Below, in pieces: positions 51,709 to 62,863 of a stretch of DNA of 64,000 nt. Numbering within the stretch: position 1 is the stretch's first letter; the number at the start of each line of letters is the position of its first letter. The notes below the pieces were generated by a model. That model saw only the letters and a list, made by a program, of their open reading frames with translations. It searched no databases and was not told the origin of the DNA. This DNA is from Roseomonas sp. Its GTDB lineage: Bacteria; Pseudomonadota; Alphaproteobacteria; Acetobacterales; Acetobacteraceae. Where the stretch lies: contig JADCGA010000024.1 in NCBI GenBank assembly GCA_020249265.1, positions 62,001-126,000 on the forward strand. Reading direction: 5' to 3'. Position numbers and translations under genes: made by a program.

Positions 51709-52944
51709 ATGAACGGTATCAGCCTGACTGGACGTATTGACCAGAACGCAAGCATACTACGGGAACGCTTGACACTGCTTGGTGAACAGGTTTCGACAGG
51801 CCGCAAGGGTTCCTCCTACGCGGTACTCGATACTGACGCCCCGAAAAGTATGGATTTACGTGGGGAGATTACGCGGCGCGGAGCCTACCAGAGCGCAATC
51901 TCCCAGACGCTTTCGAAGATTCAAGTCACGCAGGATGTCTTGGATCGAATTGCGGCTATTGCGGACAAGTTTGCGGCAGACACCGCCAGTCTGATGGGGG
52001 CGACAAAACCCGAGGCGATACAGGTTCAGGCGGGGCAGGCCAGGGCCGCGCTTAAAGAAGTGGCGAATCTGCTGAACGAGAAGTTTAATGGTGACTTTCT
52101 GTTTGGTGGATCCAATGCGCATCAACCACCCATTCCCGATCCGGACAACATCCTGACCAGTGGCATGGCCACCGGGATTGCTACTGCGGTCGCTTCGCTC
52201 ACCCCCACCAACGCGGCCACCGTGCTTGCCAATACAAAGGCCTTGGCGCAGTCGGATGCGTATGGAACCACTCCCTTTTCACCTTTTCTTTCAACCAAAA
52301 GCAGCTGGACTACTTCGACAACATTCGCCGTTGGCGATATGATTTTAAGCAATGGAAACATCTATCGCGCTACAGTGGCAGGCACTTCCGCGACTACCGG
52401 AGGTGGCCCCACTGGTGTCGGCACAATCACAGACGGCGGCGTGACTTGGGTCGATGTGCAGCCAGGGAATATCGCCGGAGGCATTGAGGGCCGGCGCAAC
52501 GTGCTGAGTGGTGACGGTCAGCGGATCGACTACGGCCTCTTCGCCAATAGGAATGGGTCAGTTATCAGCAGCGGTGAAACGACTGGCTCATGGGCCAGAG
52601 ATCTTATGCGTGGGCTAGCCAGCATCGCGGCTCTAACACCGGGGCAGACCCAGCTTGGTCAAGGTTACACGGATTTAGTCACCACCGTGCAGCAAGGGCT
52701 GAAATCCGCTGTCAATGCACTCGCCCTTGAACGTGGGTCACTCGGCGTCGTGGAAGAATCGATCCAAAGCAAGTCCGATCTGCACGAGCGCGTTACGCTT
52801 ACTCTCACACTTCAGGTGAGCGACGTTGAGGAGGTGGATATGGCAAAGACCATCACCAGCTTCCAGGCGACGCAAACACAGCTTGAAGCTTCCTATCGCG
52901 CCATTGCTATCGCCCAACAATTGAGCCTGACGCGCTTCCTCTAA
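51709..52944 (+). CDS. flgL: flagellar hook-filament junction protein FlgL (HAP3)
   Basis: Predicted 411-residue flagellin-like junction protein. The N-terminal ERLTLLGEQVSTGRKGSSYA and the C-terminal TITSFQATQTQLEASYRAIA are flagellin-type coiled-coil ends. Residues about 198-254 carry an inserted module with TFAVGDMIL, NGNIYRATVAGTSA and DGGVTW, matching the one in FlgE. FlgL joins FlgK to the filament. The predicted mature shape is longer than the usual 300-320-residue HAP3, because of the insert. Confidence 0.9.
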   Translation: MNGISLTGRIDQNASILRERLTLLGEQVSTGRKGSSYAVLDTDAPKSMDLRGEITRRGAYQSAISQTLSKIQVTQDVLDRIAAIADKFAADTASLMGATKPEAIQVQAGQARAALKEVANLLNEKFNGDFLFGGSNAHQPPIPDPDNILTSGMATGIATAVASLTPTNAATVLANTKALAQSDAYGTTPFSPFLSTKSSWTTSTTFAVGDMILSNGNIYRATVAGTSATTGGGPTGVGTITDGGVTWVDVQPGNIAGGIEGRRNVLSGDGQRIDYGLFANRNGSVISSGETTGSWARDLMRGLASIAALTPGQTQLGQGYTDLVTTVQQGLKSAVNALALERGSLGVVEESIQSKSDLHERVTLTLTLQVSDVEEVDMAKTITSFQATQTQLEASYRAIAIAQQLSLTRFL

Positions 52945-53369
52945 TAAGGGCGGGCGTCGGCCTTCTTCTGGCTGAGTTTTTCCGCGTGCCCTATCCTGCG
53001 CGCTTTACAGCAATCCCTTGCCATCTCACCGCGCGTGGGCCGCGCTATCCTGCGTTCATTCTTCCTCAATTCTGCGGCGAAGAGGGGTGCGAGCCAGGGC
53101 AACCTGCGGCTGATGAAGATAAGCGAATTCCTAGCATTTTCTTGATGCCATGCTTTCGGTGATAAAATTTTCCTGATAAACACAAAAACCTTCGCATTCA
53201 CGAAGACATTAAACTACTAATTCAGAAAAAATATCGGCGTTTACCGAATTTTTCAGTGATGATTCAACCCTTTCCGACATCATGAGGTCATTCGCAAAAA
53301 GCGGATGCAACCGGACCTTATCGCCACCTTGATTGGGGCAAAGGTCGTGATGTGGAGGGGAATACCCCA
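52945..53369. other. 425-bp flagellin upstream region
   Basis: Between flgL and fliC. The half nearest fliC is visibly AT-rich and must hold the fliC promoter and leader, the presumed target of FlbT. No sequence with exact sigma-54 spacing was found, and no clear sigma-28 motif. A minus-strand frame (52941-53201) is open but not convincing. Confidence 0.5.
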
Positions 53370-54203
53370 ATGTCTTTGAATTCAGTCAATACCAATATCG
53401 GCTCCCAAGTGGCGCTCCAGTCGTTGAACCGTACCAGCGATCAACTCGGCGTGGTTCAGAAGCGTATCTCCACCGGCTTTCGTGTCGCCGATGCGAAAGA
53501 TGATGGCGGCGCCTACGCTGTAGCGCAAACCGTTCGGGCTGATGTTGCTGGCCTGACGGCGGCGAATGAGCAGTTGGGGGGCGTGAAGGGCGTCCTTGAA
53601 ACGACCTTTGCGGCACTCGGCAAGGTGTCGGAGAGTATGTTGAAGGTGCGTGAGACCCTGACACGCTTGGCTGACGGCACCATCAATGATGATCAGCGTG
53701 CCCAGTATGAAGCGCAGTATACCGCACTGAAGACTCAGATCGAGAATTTCGTTTCAGATGCGACGTACAATGGCCGTACGCTTCTCAGCACCGATACTGG
53801 TGCGGGCGGTGGTGATATCAGCTCTGTACGCAACGAAGCTGGCGGTACCTTCACCATCTCGGCCGTCGATGGGGCAACTGACCTGGTTGTGGATGCGGCA
53901 CCGGCCGATGCCGCCGCTGCGCAGACCGCTCTTGAAGCTGGTGGCAACTTCAAAACCGTCGAAGCGAAAATCGCCGATGCGCTCAATCAGTTTGGCGCTG
54001 ACAGCAACTATATAGATGGTCAGATCCGCTACAACAAGGACAAGATTGACGCCATGGAAGGCGGCCTTGGCGCCCTGGTTGATGCTGACCTGGCGAAGGA
54101 AAGTGCCAAATTGCAATCACTGCAGATCCGTCAGCAGCTTGGCACCCAGGCGCTGTCGATTTCCAACCAGGCGCCGCAGACCCTTCTCAGCCTGTTCCGT
54201 TAA
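53370..54203 (+). CDS. fliC: flagellin
   Basis: Predicted 277-residue flagellin. The D0/D1 coiled-coil ends are conserved: N-terminal VNTNIGSQVALQSLNRTSDQ and RISTGFRVADAKDDGGAYAV; C-terminal QSLQIRQQLGTQALSISNQA with LSLFR. The variable central domain is very short, as in many alphaproteobacteria. The ATG at 53370 has GGAGGGG upstream. A strong terminator follows. Only one flagellin gene is in the window. Confidence 0.94.
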   Translation: MSLNSVNTNIGSQVALQSLNRTSDQLGVVQKRISTGFRVADAKDDGGAYAVAQTVRADVAGLTAANEQLGGVKGVLETTFAALGKVSESMLKVRETLTRLADGTINDDQRAQYEAQYTALKTQIENFVSDATYNGRTLLSTDTGAGGGDISSVRNEAGGTFTISAVDGATDLVVDAAPADAAAAQTALEAGGNFKTVEAKIADALNQFGADSNYIDGQIRYNKDKIDAMEGGLGALVDADLAKESAKLQSLQIRQQLGTQALSISNQAPQTLLSLFR

Positions 54204-54211
54204 TATAGTCG

Positions 54212-54242
54212 GCGGCCTCGCCCCTGGCGGGGCCGCTTTTTT
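54212..54242 (+). terminator. Rho-independent terminator of fliC
   Basis: GCGGCCTCGCC, loop CCT, GGCGGGGCCGC form an 11-bp stem with one G-T pair, followed directly by TTTTTT. It ends 39 bp past the fliC stop and 15 bp before flbT, so flbT expression likely needs readthrough or its own promoter. Confidence 0.85.
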
Positions 54243-54257
54243 CCCCGGGAGACAAAA

Positions 54258-54689
54258 ATGTCCACCCTTGTTCTTGAACTCCGCCAAGGCGACATGATGA
54301 TCGTCAATGGCGCGCCCATACGCTTTCGAAATCGCGCCCGCATAGAACTCACCGCGCGCGCAAGATTCCTTTTCGGCAAGCAATTGATGACGCCTGAGAT
54401 GGCGAATTCCCCGGCCCGGCGCATCTACTTCGCCCTGCAAACCGCCTATATCGGTGACCATGATGAGCGGAGGATCGGGCTTGATTTGGCGCGCGACCTC
54501 ATCAAGGATTTCGGAGAAGCCACCACCTCCGGCATGGTGCGCGAAATGCTTGATCGCGCCTTGAAGGCGGCTGAAGCCGATCAATGCTATCAGGCATTGA
54601 AGCTCGCACGGCGCGTGATGCGCCATGAGGAAGTGGTGCTCGGCCTTAGCCCGGTTGCCTCCGTCTCGGTGCCGGAGGATGCGCCATGA
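54258..54689 (+). CDS. flbT: flagellar biosynthesis repressor FlbT
   Basis: Predicted 143-residue protein. LVLELRQGDMMIVNGAPIRF and ARFLFGKQLMTPEMANSPAR are the FlbT signature. FlbT binds flagellin mRNA leader in Caulobacter and affects its stability and translation. The conserved position right after fliC supports the call. It overlaps flaF by 4 bp. Confidence 0.93.
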   Translation: MSTLVLELRQGDMMIVNGAPIRFRNRARIELTARARFLFGKQLMTPEMANSPARRIYFALQTAYIGDHDERRIGLDLARDLIKDFGEATTSGMVREMLDRALKAAEADQCYQALKLARRVMRHEEVVLGLSPVASVSVPEDAP

Positions 54690-55021
54690 ACATGATGCAT
54701 GCCCGCCGCGCCTATCAAATGACGCGCGAGGCGATGGACCCGCGTGAGCAGGAAGCGGATGTGATCCGCCGCGTGACTGGTGGTTTGCGTGCTGCGCTGG
54801 AACAGGAAGGCATCGGGCGGGCGCGCGCCATTGCCGATAACCGCAGGCTTTGGATCGCGCTTGATGCATCGCTTCGGCACCCCGCCAATCAATTGCCGCA
54901 GGAAACCAAGCTGACCCTGCTGCAGATTGGGCGCGCGGTGATGCGGGAGATGGAAGGCAACACGCCCGATCTTGGGTTCCTGATTGAGATCAATGAGCAA
55001 TTGGCCTCGGGGCTGCGATAG
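54686..55021 (+). CDS. flaF: flagellar biosynthesis regulator FlaF
   Basis: Predicted 111-residue helical protein. The central NRRLWIALDASLRHPANQLP is a typical FlaF segment, and the overlap with flbT is the usual arrangement. FlaF works with FlbT in flagellin synthesis or export. Last gene of the flagellar region. Confidence 0.9.
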   Translation: MNMMHARRAYQMTREAMDPREQEADVIRRVTGGLRAALEQEGIGRARAIADNRRLWIALDASLRHPANQLPQETKLTLLQIGRAVMREMEGNTPDLGFLIEINEQLASGLR

Positions 55022-55076
55022 GGTGCACTTGGCGGCGCGTTTCGTGCTGCGGCCCTGACGTGGTAACGGGCTTGTC

Positions 55077-57472
<2,396 letters not shown>

Positions 57473-57527
57473 CTAAGGGGCGCCCAGGCGCTATGCCTTG
57501 CGTGGAATTGAGAAAGGACCACCCCCC

Positions 57528-59039
57528 ATGCTGGATCGCCCGCACCCCACCCCGGCTGCCCCTTCGGCAGACCCCTTCGCGCTCGCCAAGGCGTTGTCCG
57601 GCCTGCATTTCATCGGCGGCGCTTATGTGCCCGCACGCAGCGGCAAGAGCTTCGCGGTGGTGAACCCGGCCACCGGCATTGAAGTGGCCCGTGCGGCGGA
57701 AGGCGATGCGGCGGATGTGGATGCGGCGGTCACCAATGCTGCCAAGGCGCAGAAGGAATGGGCCAAGATGCCGGCGAGGAAGCGCGGCGCCCTGGTGCAT
57801 CAATGCGCTGCGTTGCTGAAGGAACATGTGGATGAATTGGGCCGGCTGATTGCGCTTGAAACCGGCAAGGCTTTGCGCACGGAAAGCCGCGTGGAAGCCA
57901 ATGTTGTGGCCGATGTTTTCGAATTCTTCGGCGGGCTTGGCGGCGAATTGAAGGGCGAAAGCGTGCCCTTCGCCCCCAATGTGCTGTCGGTCACGGTGCG
58001 TGAGCCGCTTGGCGTGGTGGGGGCCATTATCCCCTGGAATGTGCCGATGCTGCTGATGGCGCTGAAAGTGGCGCCGGCGCTGGTGGCGGGCAATGCGGTT
58101 GTGGTGAAAAGCGCGGAAGAAGCGCCGCTGGCCGTGCTGCGCATTTGCGAAATCATGAACCGCGTGCTGCCGCCAGGTGTCGTCAATATGGTGAGCGGCT
58201 TTGGCCCGGAATGCGGCGCGCCGCTGGTGGCGCATCCGCTGGTGAAGAAAGTGACCTTCACCGGGTCGGTCGAGACCGGCAAGATTGTCTACCGCGCCGC
58301 GGCTGAAAAGCTGATCCCCGTCACGCTTGAATTGGGCGGGAAAAGCCCGATGATCGTCTTTGCCGATTGCGATTTTGAAAAGACGGTTTCCGGCGCGCTG
58401 ACTTCGATGCGCTTCACGCGCCAGGGGCAAAGCTGCACCGCGGCATCGCGCATTTATGTGGAACGGCCGGTTTTTGACCGCTTCGTCACCGCCATGAAGG
58501 ATGCGGTGAATGGCATGGTGATGGGCGATCCCTTGGATGAGAAGACGGATATCGGCACCATCATCAGCCAGGGCCAATTCGACAAGGTGAAGGGCTTCAT
58601 TGCCGAAGGCACGGCCACCGCCGGCGCCACCGCGCATGTCTGCAGCCGCATGCCGGAAGACGCCGCCCTGAAGAAGGGCCTGTTCCTGCAGCCGGTGATC
58701 TTCACGGGGCTGACGCGCGAAAGCCGCTTGGTCCAGGAAGAAATCTTTGGCCCGGTGACGGTGATTCAGCCCTTTGATGACCCGGAAGCGGTACTGGCCG
58801 AGGCGAATGATTCCATCTATGGCCTGGCGGCCAGCCTTTGGACCAATAATCTGAAGGTGGGGCTTGATCTGGCGCATCGGCTGGAAGCGGGGCTGGTGCA
58901 GATCAACCAGAATCTGGTGGTTCAGGCCAATCTTTCCTATGGTGGCGTGAAGCAATCCGGTCTTGGCAAGGAAGCGTCGCTGGAAGCCATGCTGGAACAT
59001 TTCACCCATAAGAAGACCATTATGGTGAATATGGGCTGA
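57528..59039 (+). CDS. aldehyde dehydrogenase family protein
   Basis: Predicted 503-residue NAD(P)-dependent aldehyde dehydrogenase. The general-base Glu in TLELGGKSPMIVF, the catalytic Cys in GQSCTAASRIYV and the oxyanion/cofactor segment IIPWNVPMLLM are all present. The ATG at 57528 is 10 codons inside the open frame and follows GAAAGGACCACCCCCC. Substrate unknown. Three tandem palindromes begin at the base after its stop codon. Confidence 0.92.
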   Translation: MLDRPHPTPAAPSADPFALAKALSGLHFIGGAYVPARSGKSFAVVNPATGIEVARAAEGDAADVDAAVTNAAKAQKEWAKMPARKRGALVHQCAALLKEHVDELGRLIALETGKALRTESRVEANVVADVFEFFGGLGGELKGESVPFAPNVLSVTVREPLGVVGAIIPWNVPMLLMALKVAPALVAGNAVVVKSAEEAPLAVLRICEIMNRVLPPGVVNMVSGFGPECGAPLVAHPLVKKVTFTGSVETGKIVYRAAAEKLIPVTLELGGKSPMIVFADCDFEKTVSGALTSMRFTRQGQSCTAASRIYVERPVFDRFVTAMKDAVNGMVMGDPLDEKTDIGTIISQGQFDKVKGFIAEGTATAGATAHVCSRMPEDAALKKGLFLQPVIFTGLTRESRLVQEEIFGPVTVIQPFDDPEAVLAEANDSIYGLAASLWTNNLKVGLDLAHRLEAGLVQINQNLVVQANLSYGGVKQSGLGKEASLEAMLEHFTHKKTIMVNMG

Positions 59040-59207
59040 GCATTTTCAAGCCAAGTGGCAACACTTAGCGGCTCGGGAAATGCGATCAGACAAAGCATTT
59101 TCAAGCCAAGTGGTATCACTTGGCGGCTCGGAAAATGCGATCAGACTAAGCATTTTCAAGCCAAGTGGTATCACTGGGCGACTCGGAAAATGCTATCAAA
59201 CAAAAGC
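59040..59207 (+). repeat. three tandem 44-bp palindromes, 55-bp period
   Basis: Copies at 59040-59083, 59095-59138 and 59150-59193, starting exactly 55 bp apart. Each has outer arms GCATTTTC / GAAAATGC (copy 1 has GGAAATGC) and an inner stem CAAGTG / CACTTG (copy 3 has CACTGG). The loops differ (GCAA, GTAT, GTAT contexts). An 11-bp linker of type GATCAGACAAA separates the copies; the last tail reads TATCAAACAAAAG. They fill the whole gap between the aldehyde dehydrogenase stop codon and the ribosome-binding region of the lipoprotein gene. Confidence 0.9.
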
Positions 59208-59222
59208 CAAGGGGGGCGTATC

Positions 59223-59675
59223 ATGGGGCGGTGGTTGGCGGCTTTGGTTCTTGCATTGGGATTGGCTGGCTGCGCGCAGCAGGCGCCTCAGCCCGCGCCG
59301 CAGGCCATGCCCGAGCCGCCCGGCCCCGGCCTGGTTGGCTGGCGTTCCATTGGCTTCAGCAATGAAATGTTTGAAAGCGGCTATGTGCAGGAACGCGAAT
59401 TGAATACCTCCGGCCCTGTGCGGCGGGCCTGGATCATGCTGAATTTGCGCGAATCCATTCCCATCCCGGAAACGGGTGGGCGGGCGCTTTCCGTGCGCTT
59501 CATTGGGGAGTATCGTTGTGCGGAACGGCAATGGCGCCCGCTGGAAGGGGCCTGGTTCGCGCGGCGCAACGCGCAGCAGCCGGTCCATGCGGAACGCCCG
59601 CGGCGGAGCGGGTTCCGTGAAGCAACGCCGGGTACGCTGGGTGGGGCGTTTTTGGATGCGGCGTGTGGGTTGTGA
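59223..59675 (+). CDS. small lipoprotein, possibly surface-adhesin-E-like
   Basis: Predicted 150-residue lipoprotein. The signal peptide MGRWLAALVLALGLAGC ends with the lipobox LAGC. The mature part starts with Gln/Pro/Ala-rich sequence and has ALSVRFIGEYRCAERQWRPL, which resembles the core of surface-adhesin-E-type domains (a Cys in a strand before Arg-rich turn). That match is by eye only. AAGGGGGGCG precedes the ATG, immediately after the tandem palindromes. Confidence 0.65.
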   Translation: MGRWLAALVLALGLAGCAQQAPQPAPQAMPEPPGPGLVGWRSIGFSNEMFESGYVQERELNTSGPVRRAWIMLNLRESIPIPETGGRALSVRFIGEYRCAERQWRPLEGAWFARRNAQQPVHAERPRRSGFREATPGTLGGAFLDAACGL

Positions 59676-59783
59676 TTGGACTTTGTGCCGGTAGAGATAA
59701 ACTTGAAAATGCGAAGAGTCCGCGAAACTGCAATCGCCGCCCTGTCTGGAAAGGGAAGACACTAATGCGTATGTCTCCAATCA

Positions 59784-60683
59784 ATGGATAAGTTCAGCGC
59801 GCCACGCAAATGGTCCATTAGCAGAGCTATAGCTGACGCTTCAAAGCGTGTGGCAGCATTCTGGGTGCCATCGGCTGCTATCGGAGCTCGTTTGCGTCGC
59901 TTGGAGCTCTCCCAAACAATCTATCTGGGTGACCATGAGGCATTGACACGCCTGCACACAGGACATCGGATTTATGTTGATACGCGCGATGTGAGCATTG
60001 CTTCACATCTTATGCTTGAAGGTTATTGGGAGCCCTGGGTGGAGCGGATACTGATTCCCGCCATCAAGCCTGGAATGCGCTTTGTCGATGTTGGCGCCCA
60101 TTTCGGATACTATACACTGCTTGGCGCTGAAATGGTTGGCGCTCGTGGTCATGTCTATTCATTTGAAGCCAATCCGCTTATTTTTCAGAAGCTGATCAAA
60201 TCTGTCGCTGTCAACGGCTTCGAAGGCCGTGTCAGCCTTTTCAATGTGGCCGTGCATGACACATCGAGCCCAATGGAAATTCTCTTTCGCCATGATGCCT
60301 CTGGCGGTGGTTGGACCGACGTCGCGACTGGTGCGCGGCCAGCGGTGAATGAGGTGCTTCCGGTACAAGGCGAGGCTTTGGATACGCTACTTGCTGATGT
60401 TCCTCAAGTTGATGTCATCAAGATTGATGTTGAGGGGGCTGAACCAAAGGTACTTGCAGGCGCCAAGAACCTAATCGCGAGATCAAGAAATTTGACGATG
60501 ATCCTGGAGTTTGACACGCGAAGAATTTCGAAAGAACCACCACAGGATTACCTTCAAAACTTTCTGACACAAGGATTTTCCATAGCGATCGTTGAACCTG
60601 CTGGCTTGGTCGAAAAGCTATCGCCCGCTGAATGTTTGGCGCGCTTGAACGGCAGCGTTAATTATCTGATGCTCACGCGCTGA
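59784..60683 (+). CDS. FkbM family methyltransferase
   Basis: Predicted 299-residue SAM-dependent methyltransferase. FVDVGAHFGYYTLLGAEMVG is motif I and VIKIDVEGAEPKVLAGAKNL the FkbM motif. It is a second, diverged member of the family found at 11.2 kb. Its base composition is visibly lower in G+C than the surrounding eno, aldehyde dehydrogenase and decarboxylase genes, suggesting later acquisition. No glycosyltransferase is next to it; its TPR neighbour is convergent. Confidence 0.85.
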   Translation: MDKFSAPRKWSISRAIADASKRVAAFWVPSAAIGARLRRLELSQTIYLGDHEALTRLHTGHRIYVDTRDVSIASHLMLEGYWEPWVERILIPAIKPGMRFVDVGAHFGYYTLLGAEMVGARGHVYSFEANPLIFQKLIKSVAVNGFEGRVSLFNVAVHDTSSPMEILFRHDASGGGWTDVATGARPAVNEVLPVQGEALDTLLADVPQVDVIKIDVEGAEPKVLAGAKNLIARSRNLTMILEFDTRRISKEPPQDYLQNFLTQGFSIAIVEPAGLVEKLSPAECLARLNGSVNYLMLTR

Positions 60684-60715
60684 TGTTGGTGTCCGCCTGC
60701 TGACGATTCGATTTT

Positions 60716-62167
60716 TTATTCATATTCGCCGAACAGATTGTAACGAGTCTCCTTCAAAAATTTTTGGCTGGCGCCCAAGGCTTCCATGCGGCGGTAGGCC
60801 ACCAGCGCTTCCTTTATCCGCTTCTGTCGCCGTAGTGTGTCGCATAGGCCCTGCCATGCCGGGATGAAATCCGGGTTAGAGGCCAGGATCGCTTCGAGCA
60901 ATTCTTCGGCTTTCACCAACGCCCCCGTCCCGATCAAGGCCTGCGCATATTTGACTGAGATAGCGGGTTCCCTTGGTGCCTGAGCGATCAGACCCTCAAG
61001 TAGGCCCAATGCTTCGGGCCAACGATCCAAGCGCATCAATGCACCAATGATGGCATCCTGTATCGGGGCAGCCTCAACGGGCAATCCGAATATGTCCGCC
61101 AAGGATAAGGAGGCGCTTTCCCAATCTGCCCCCTGCCGCAAGATCACTTCTGCAAGAAGTGAAGGCATTTCACTGATATCAGACCGACCAAGTGCGCCCT
61201 TCTTGGCGTACTCAAAAGCCGGGGGAAGACGATCAAGTTCAATCAGTGTCTGCACCAATCCGGTCCACGCAATCTCGGGGGCATCCGGCCTTGTGACGGC
61301 CAATTCATACCCGCGCACCGCAAGTTCGTGCTGGGACAGAATGCGCGCCGTTCGACCCAATTGCATAAGGAGAAACGCATCACCGGGAAGGTGCTCACAA
61401 GCCTTGATCAATTCCCGAAGCGCTTCGTTCTGGCGATCCGCAGCCCAAAGGGCGCTCACGATTGTCCAGTAAGAAGCGCTCAAAGACGGATCTTTTGTTA
61501 GGGCCGATCGCGCGGCCGCGGCTGCCTCAGCATTGCGCCCTTCCGCGAGCAGGAAACTCGCCTGCTGCTGGCGCAGTGCCGCCGATTCCGGAAACTGCTC
61601 CACCGCGCGCGCTGCCGCCGCACTTCCCAGGGCATAGCGCTTGGCCATCCAAAGGCCGTTCAGCAAACCCAGATGCAGCGCCTCACGCTCCGGCGCCAAG
61701 TCGCGGGCTGCCTGATAGGCATCAATAACTTCCGGATAATCCCCTGCCTGCGCTGCCTGATGTCCGCGCCTCGCTTGCAGGGCGACACTTCCCGGCAGGG
61801 CAAAACAGGCCTCGCGCAAAGCCTCTCTCGCATCGGCGGCGCGTTCCTGGCGGATCAGCGCATCGGCCAGGATAATCCAGGCTGCTTCCTTCTGCGCGTC
61901 GCTCGCCTCGGCCAGCAAAACCTCACGCGCAGCGGCCTCCGCCTCAAGCAGGGCGCCGGCGGCCAGAAGGTGTTTCGCGCGCTCACCGCGAAAATCGGCA
62001 TCATCGGGCCAAAGCGCCGCGGCCTTGGCGGCCAGGCTGGCGGCTTCCTGGAATTGGCGCGCCTGCGCAAGCTGCGCCAGGGCTGCCTTGGCTTGCACCG
62101 GGTTTTCAAGCTCAGGAAGTGCGGTTGCCACGATGCGCCTCAGCCCTTGGGGATTTTCCCAGGCCAT
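60716..62167 (-). CDS. tetratricopeptide-repeat protein
   Basis: Predicted 483-residue alpha-helical protein of TPR type (repeated helix pairs such as EVIDAYQAARDLAPEREALH and AEAAAAARSALTKDPSLSAS). No signal peptide or catalytic domain is visible. The ATG at 62167 is used; a GTG at 62194 would add nine residues and neither start has a good ribosome-binding site. It may be a scaffold, and its closeness to the FkbM gene could point to a shared surface-glycan function, but this is not shown. Confidence 0.7.
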   Translation of the reverse strand: MAWENPQGLRRIVATALPELENPVQAKAALAQLAQARQFQEAASLAAKAAALWPDDADFRGERAKHLLAAGALLEAEAAAREVLLAEASDAQKEAAWIILADALIRQERAADAREALREACFALPGSVALQARRGHQAAQAGDYPEVIDAYQAARDLAPEREALHLGLLNGLWMAKRYALGSAAAARAVEQFPESAALRQQQASFLLAEGRNAEAAAAARSALTKDPSLSASYWTIVSALWAADRQNEALRELIKACEHLPGDAFLLMQLGRTARILSQHELAVRGYELAVTRPDAPEIAWTGLVQTLIELDRLPPAFEYAKKGALGRSDISEMPSLLAEVILRQGADWESASLSLADIFGLPVEAAPIQDAIIGALMRLDRWPEALGLLEGLIAQAPREPAISVKYAQALIGTGALVKAEELLEAILASNPDFIPAWQGLCDTLRRQKRIKEALVAYRRMEALGASQKFLKETRYNLFGEYE

Positions 62168-62263
62168 AAACTGATAACACGAATTGCTTGCCACAAGCTG
62201 AAGGGGGACAGGCTGAACCGATTTCGACGCAGCCTGGATACTCCCCGGAAATAGCGTGGGCAG

Positions 62264-62863
62264 CTATGCAAGCTTGGCCGCCATCCCGCGCATAAAGGTC
62301 TCACGGAAACGGATCGGGTCGCGGTCCGTTTGTGTCTTGCCGGGTTCATTATCAATGCGCGCGCCGATCACATGCGGGCCATCGGTGGTCAGCGCGCGGT
62401 CAATCAGCGCATCGAATTCCGCCTCATCCGCCGCCCAATGAGCGGAAGCAATGCCGGAAGCGCGCGCAATGGCGATCAAATCCGTGCCTGCCTGCGCCGC
62501 CGGCGTGCCCTGGCCGCCGGTGATCTGATAAATGCCGTTATCCCAGATGATCACAATCAGATTCTTCGGCGCCTGCGCTGCGATGGTGGAAAGGCAGCCA
62601 AGCTGCATCAGCAGTGACCCATCACCTTCCAGCGCGAAAACGCGCCGTTCCGGCTGCGCAATCGCAACCCCCATGGCAATCGGCGCGGCCAATCCCATGC
62701 TGCCCAGCATGTAGAAATTCTCGGCGCGATGGCCGGAACCCCAAAGATCCCAGTTGGAATTGCCGATCCCGCCAATCACGGCTTCCTGCTTGGTGAGTTT
62801 GCCCACCACGCGCTTGGTCAGCGCCGCACGGTTCATCACCTGCGTATTGCGACGTTCTTCCAT
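62264..62863 (-). CDS. ThDP-dependent decarboxylase, beta subunit (ComE/phosphonopyruvate type)
   Basis: Predicted 199-residue C-terminal half of a split ThDP decarboxylase. LEGDGSLLMQLGCL with the GDG-X(n)-N motif (later IIWDNGIYQITGG) is the cofactor site. It matches the beta part of sulfopyruvate/phosphonopyruvate decarboxylases. The ATG at 62863 overlaps the stop of the alpha gene. Together they should decarboxylate a 3-sulfo-, 3-phosphono- or related 2-oxo acid; the substrate is not clear. Confidence 0.82.
   Translation of the reverse strand: MEERRNTQVMNRAALTKRVVGKLTKQEAVIGGIGNSNWDLWGSGHRAENFYMLGSMGLAAPIAMGVAIAQPERRVFALEGDGSLLMQLGCLSTIAAQAPKNLIVIIWDNGIYQITGGQGTPAAQAGTDLIAIARASGIASAHWAADEAEFDALIDRALTTDGPHVIGARIDNEPGKTQTDRDPIRFRETFMRGMAAKLA

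Noticed and set aside
52941-53201. 86-codon minus-strand frame after flgL
   Set aside because: No ribosome-binding site or family resemblance; it lies in the fliC upstream region and overlaps the flgL stop. Kept only as an uncertain note.
59040-59193. CRISPR-like array (three regularly spaced repeats)
   Set aside because: The linkers are only 11 bp and nearly identical, the repeats are full nested palindromes, and no cas genes are present.
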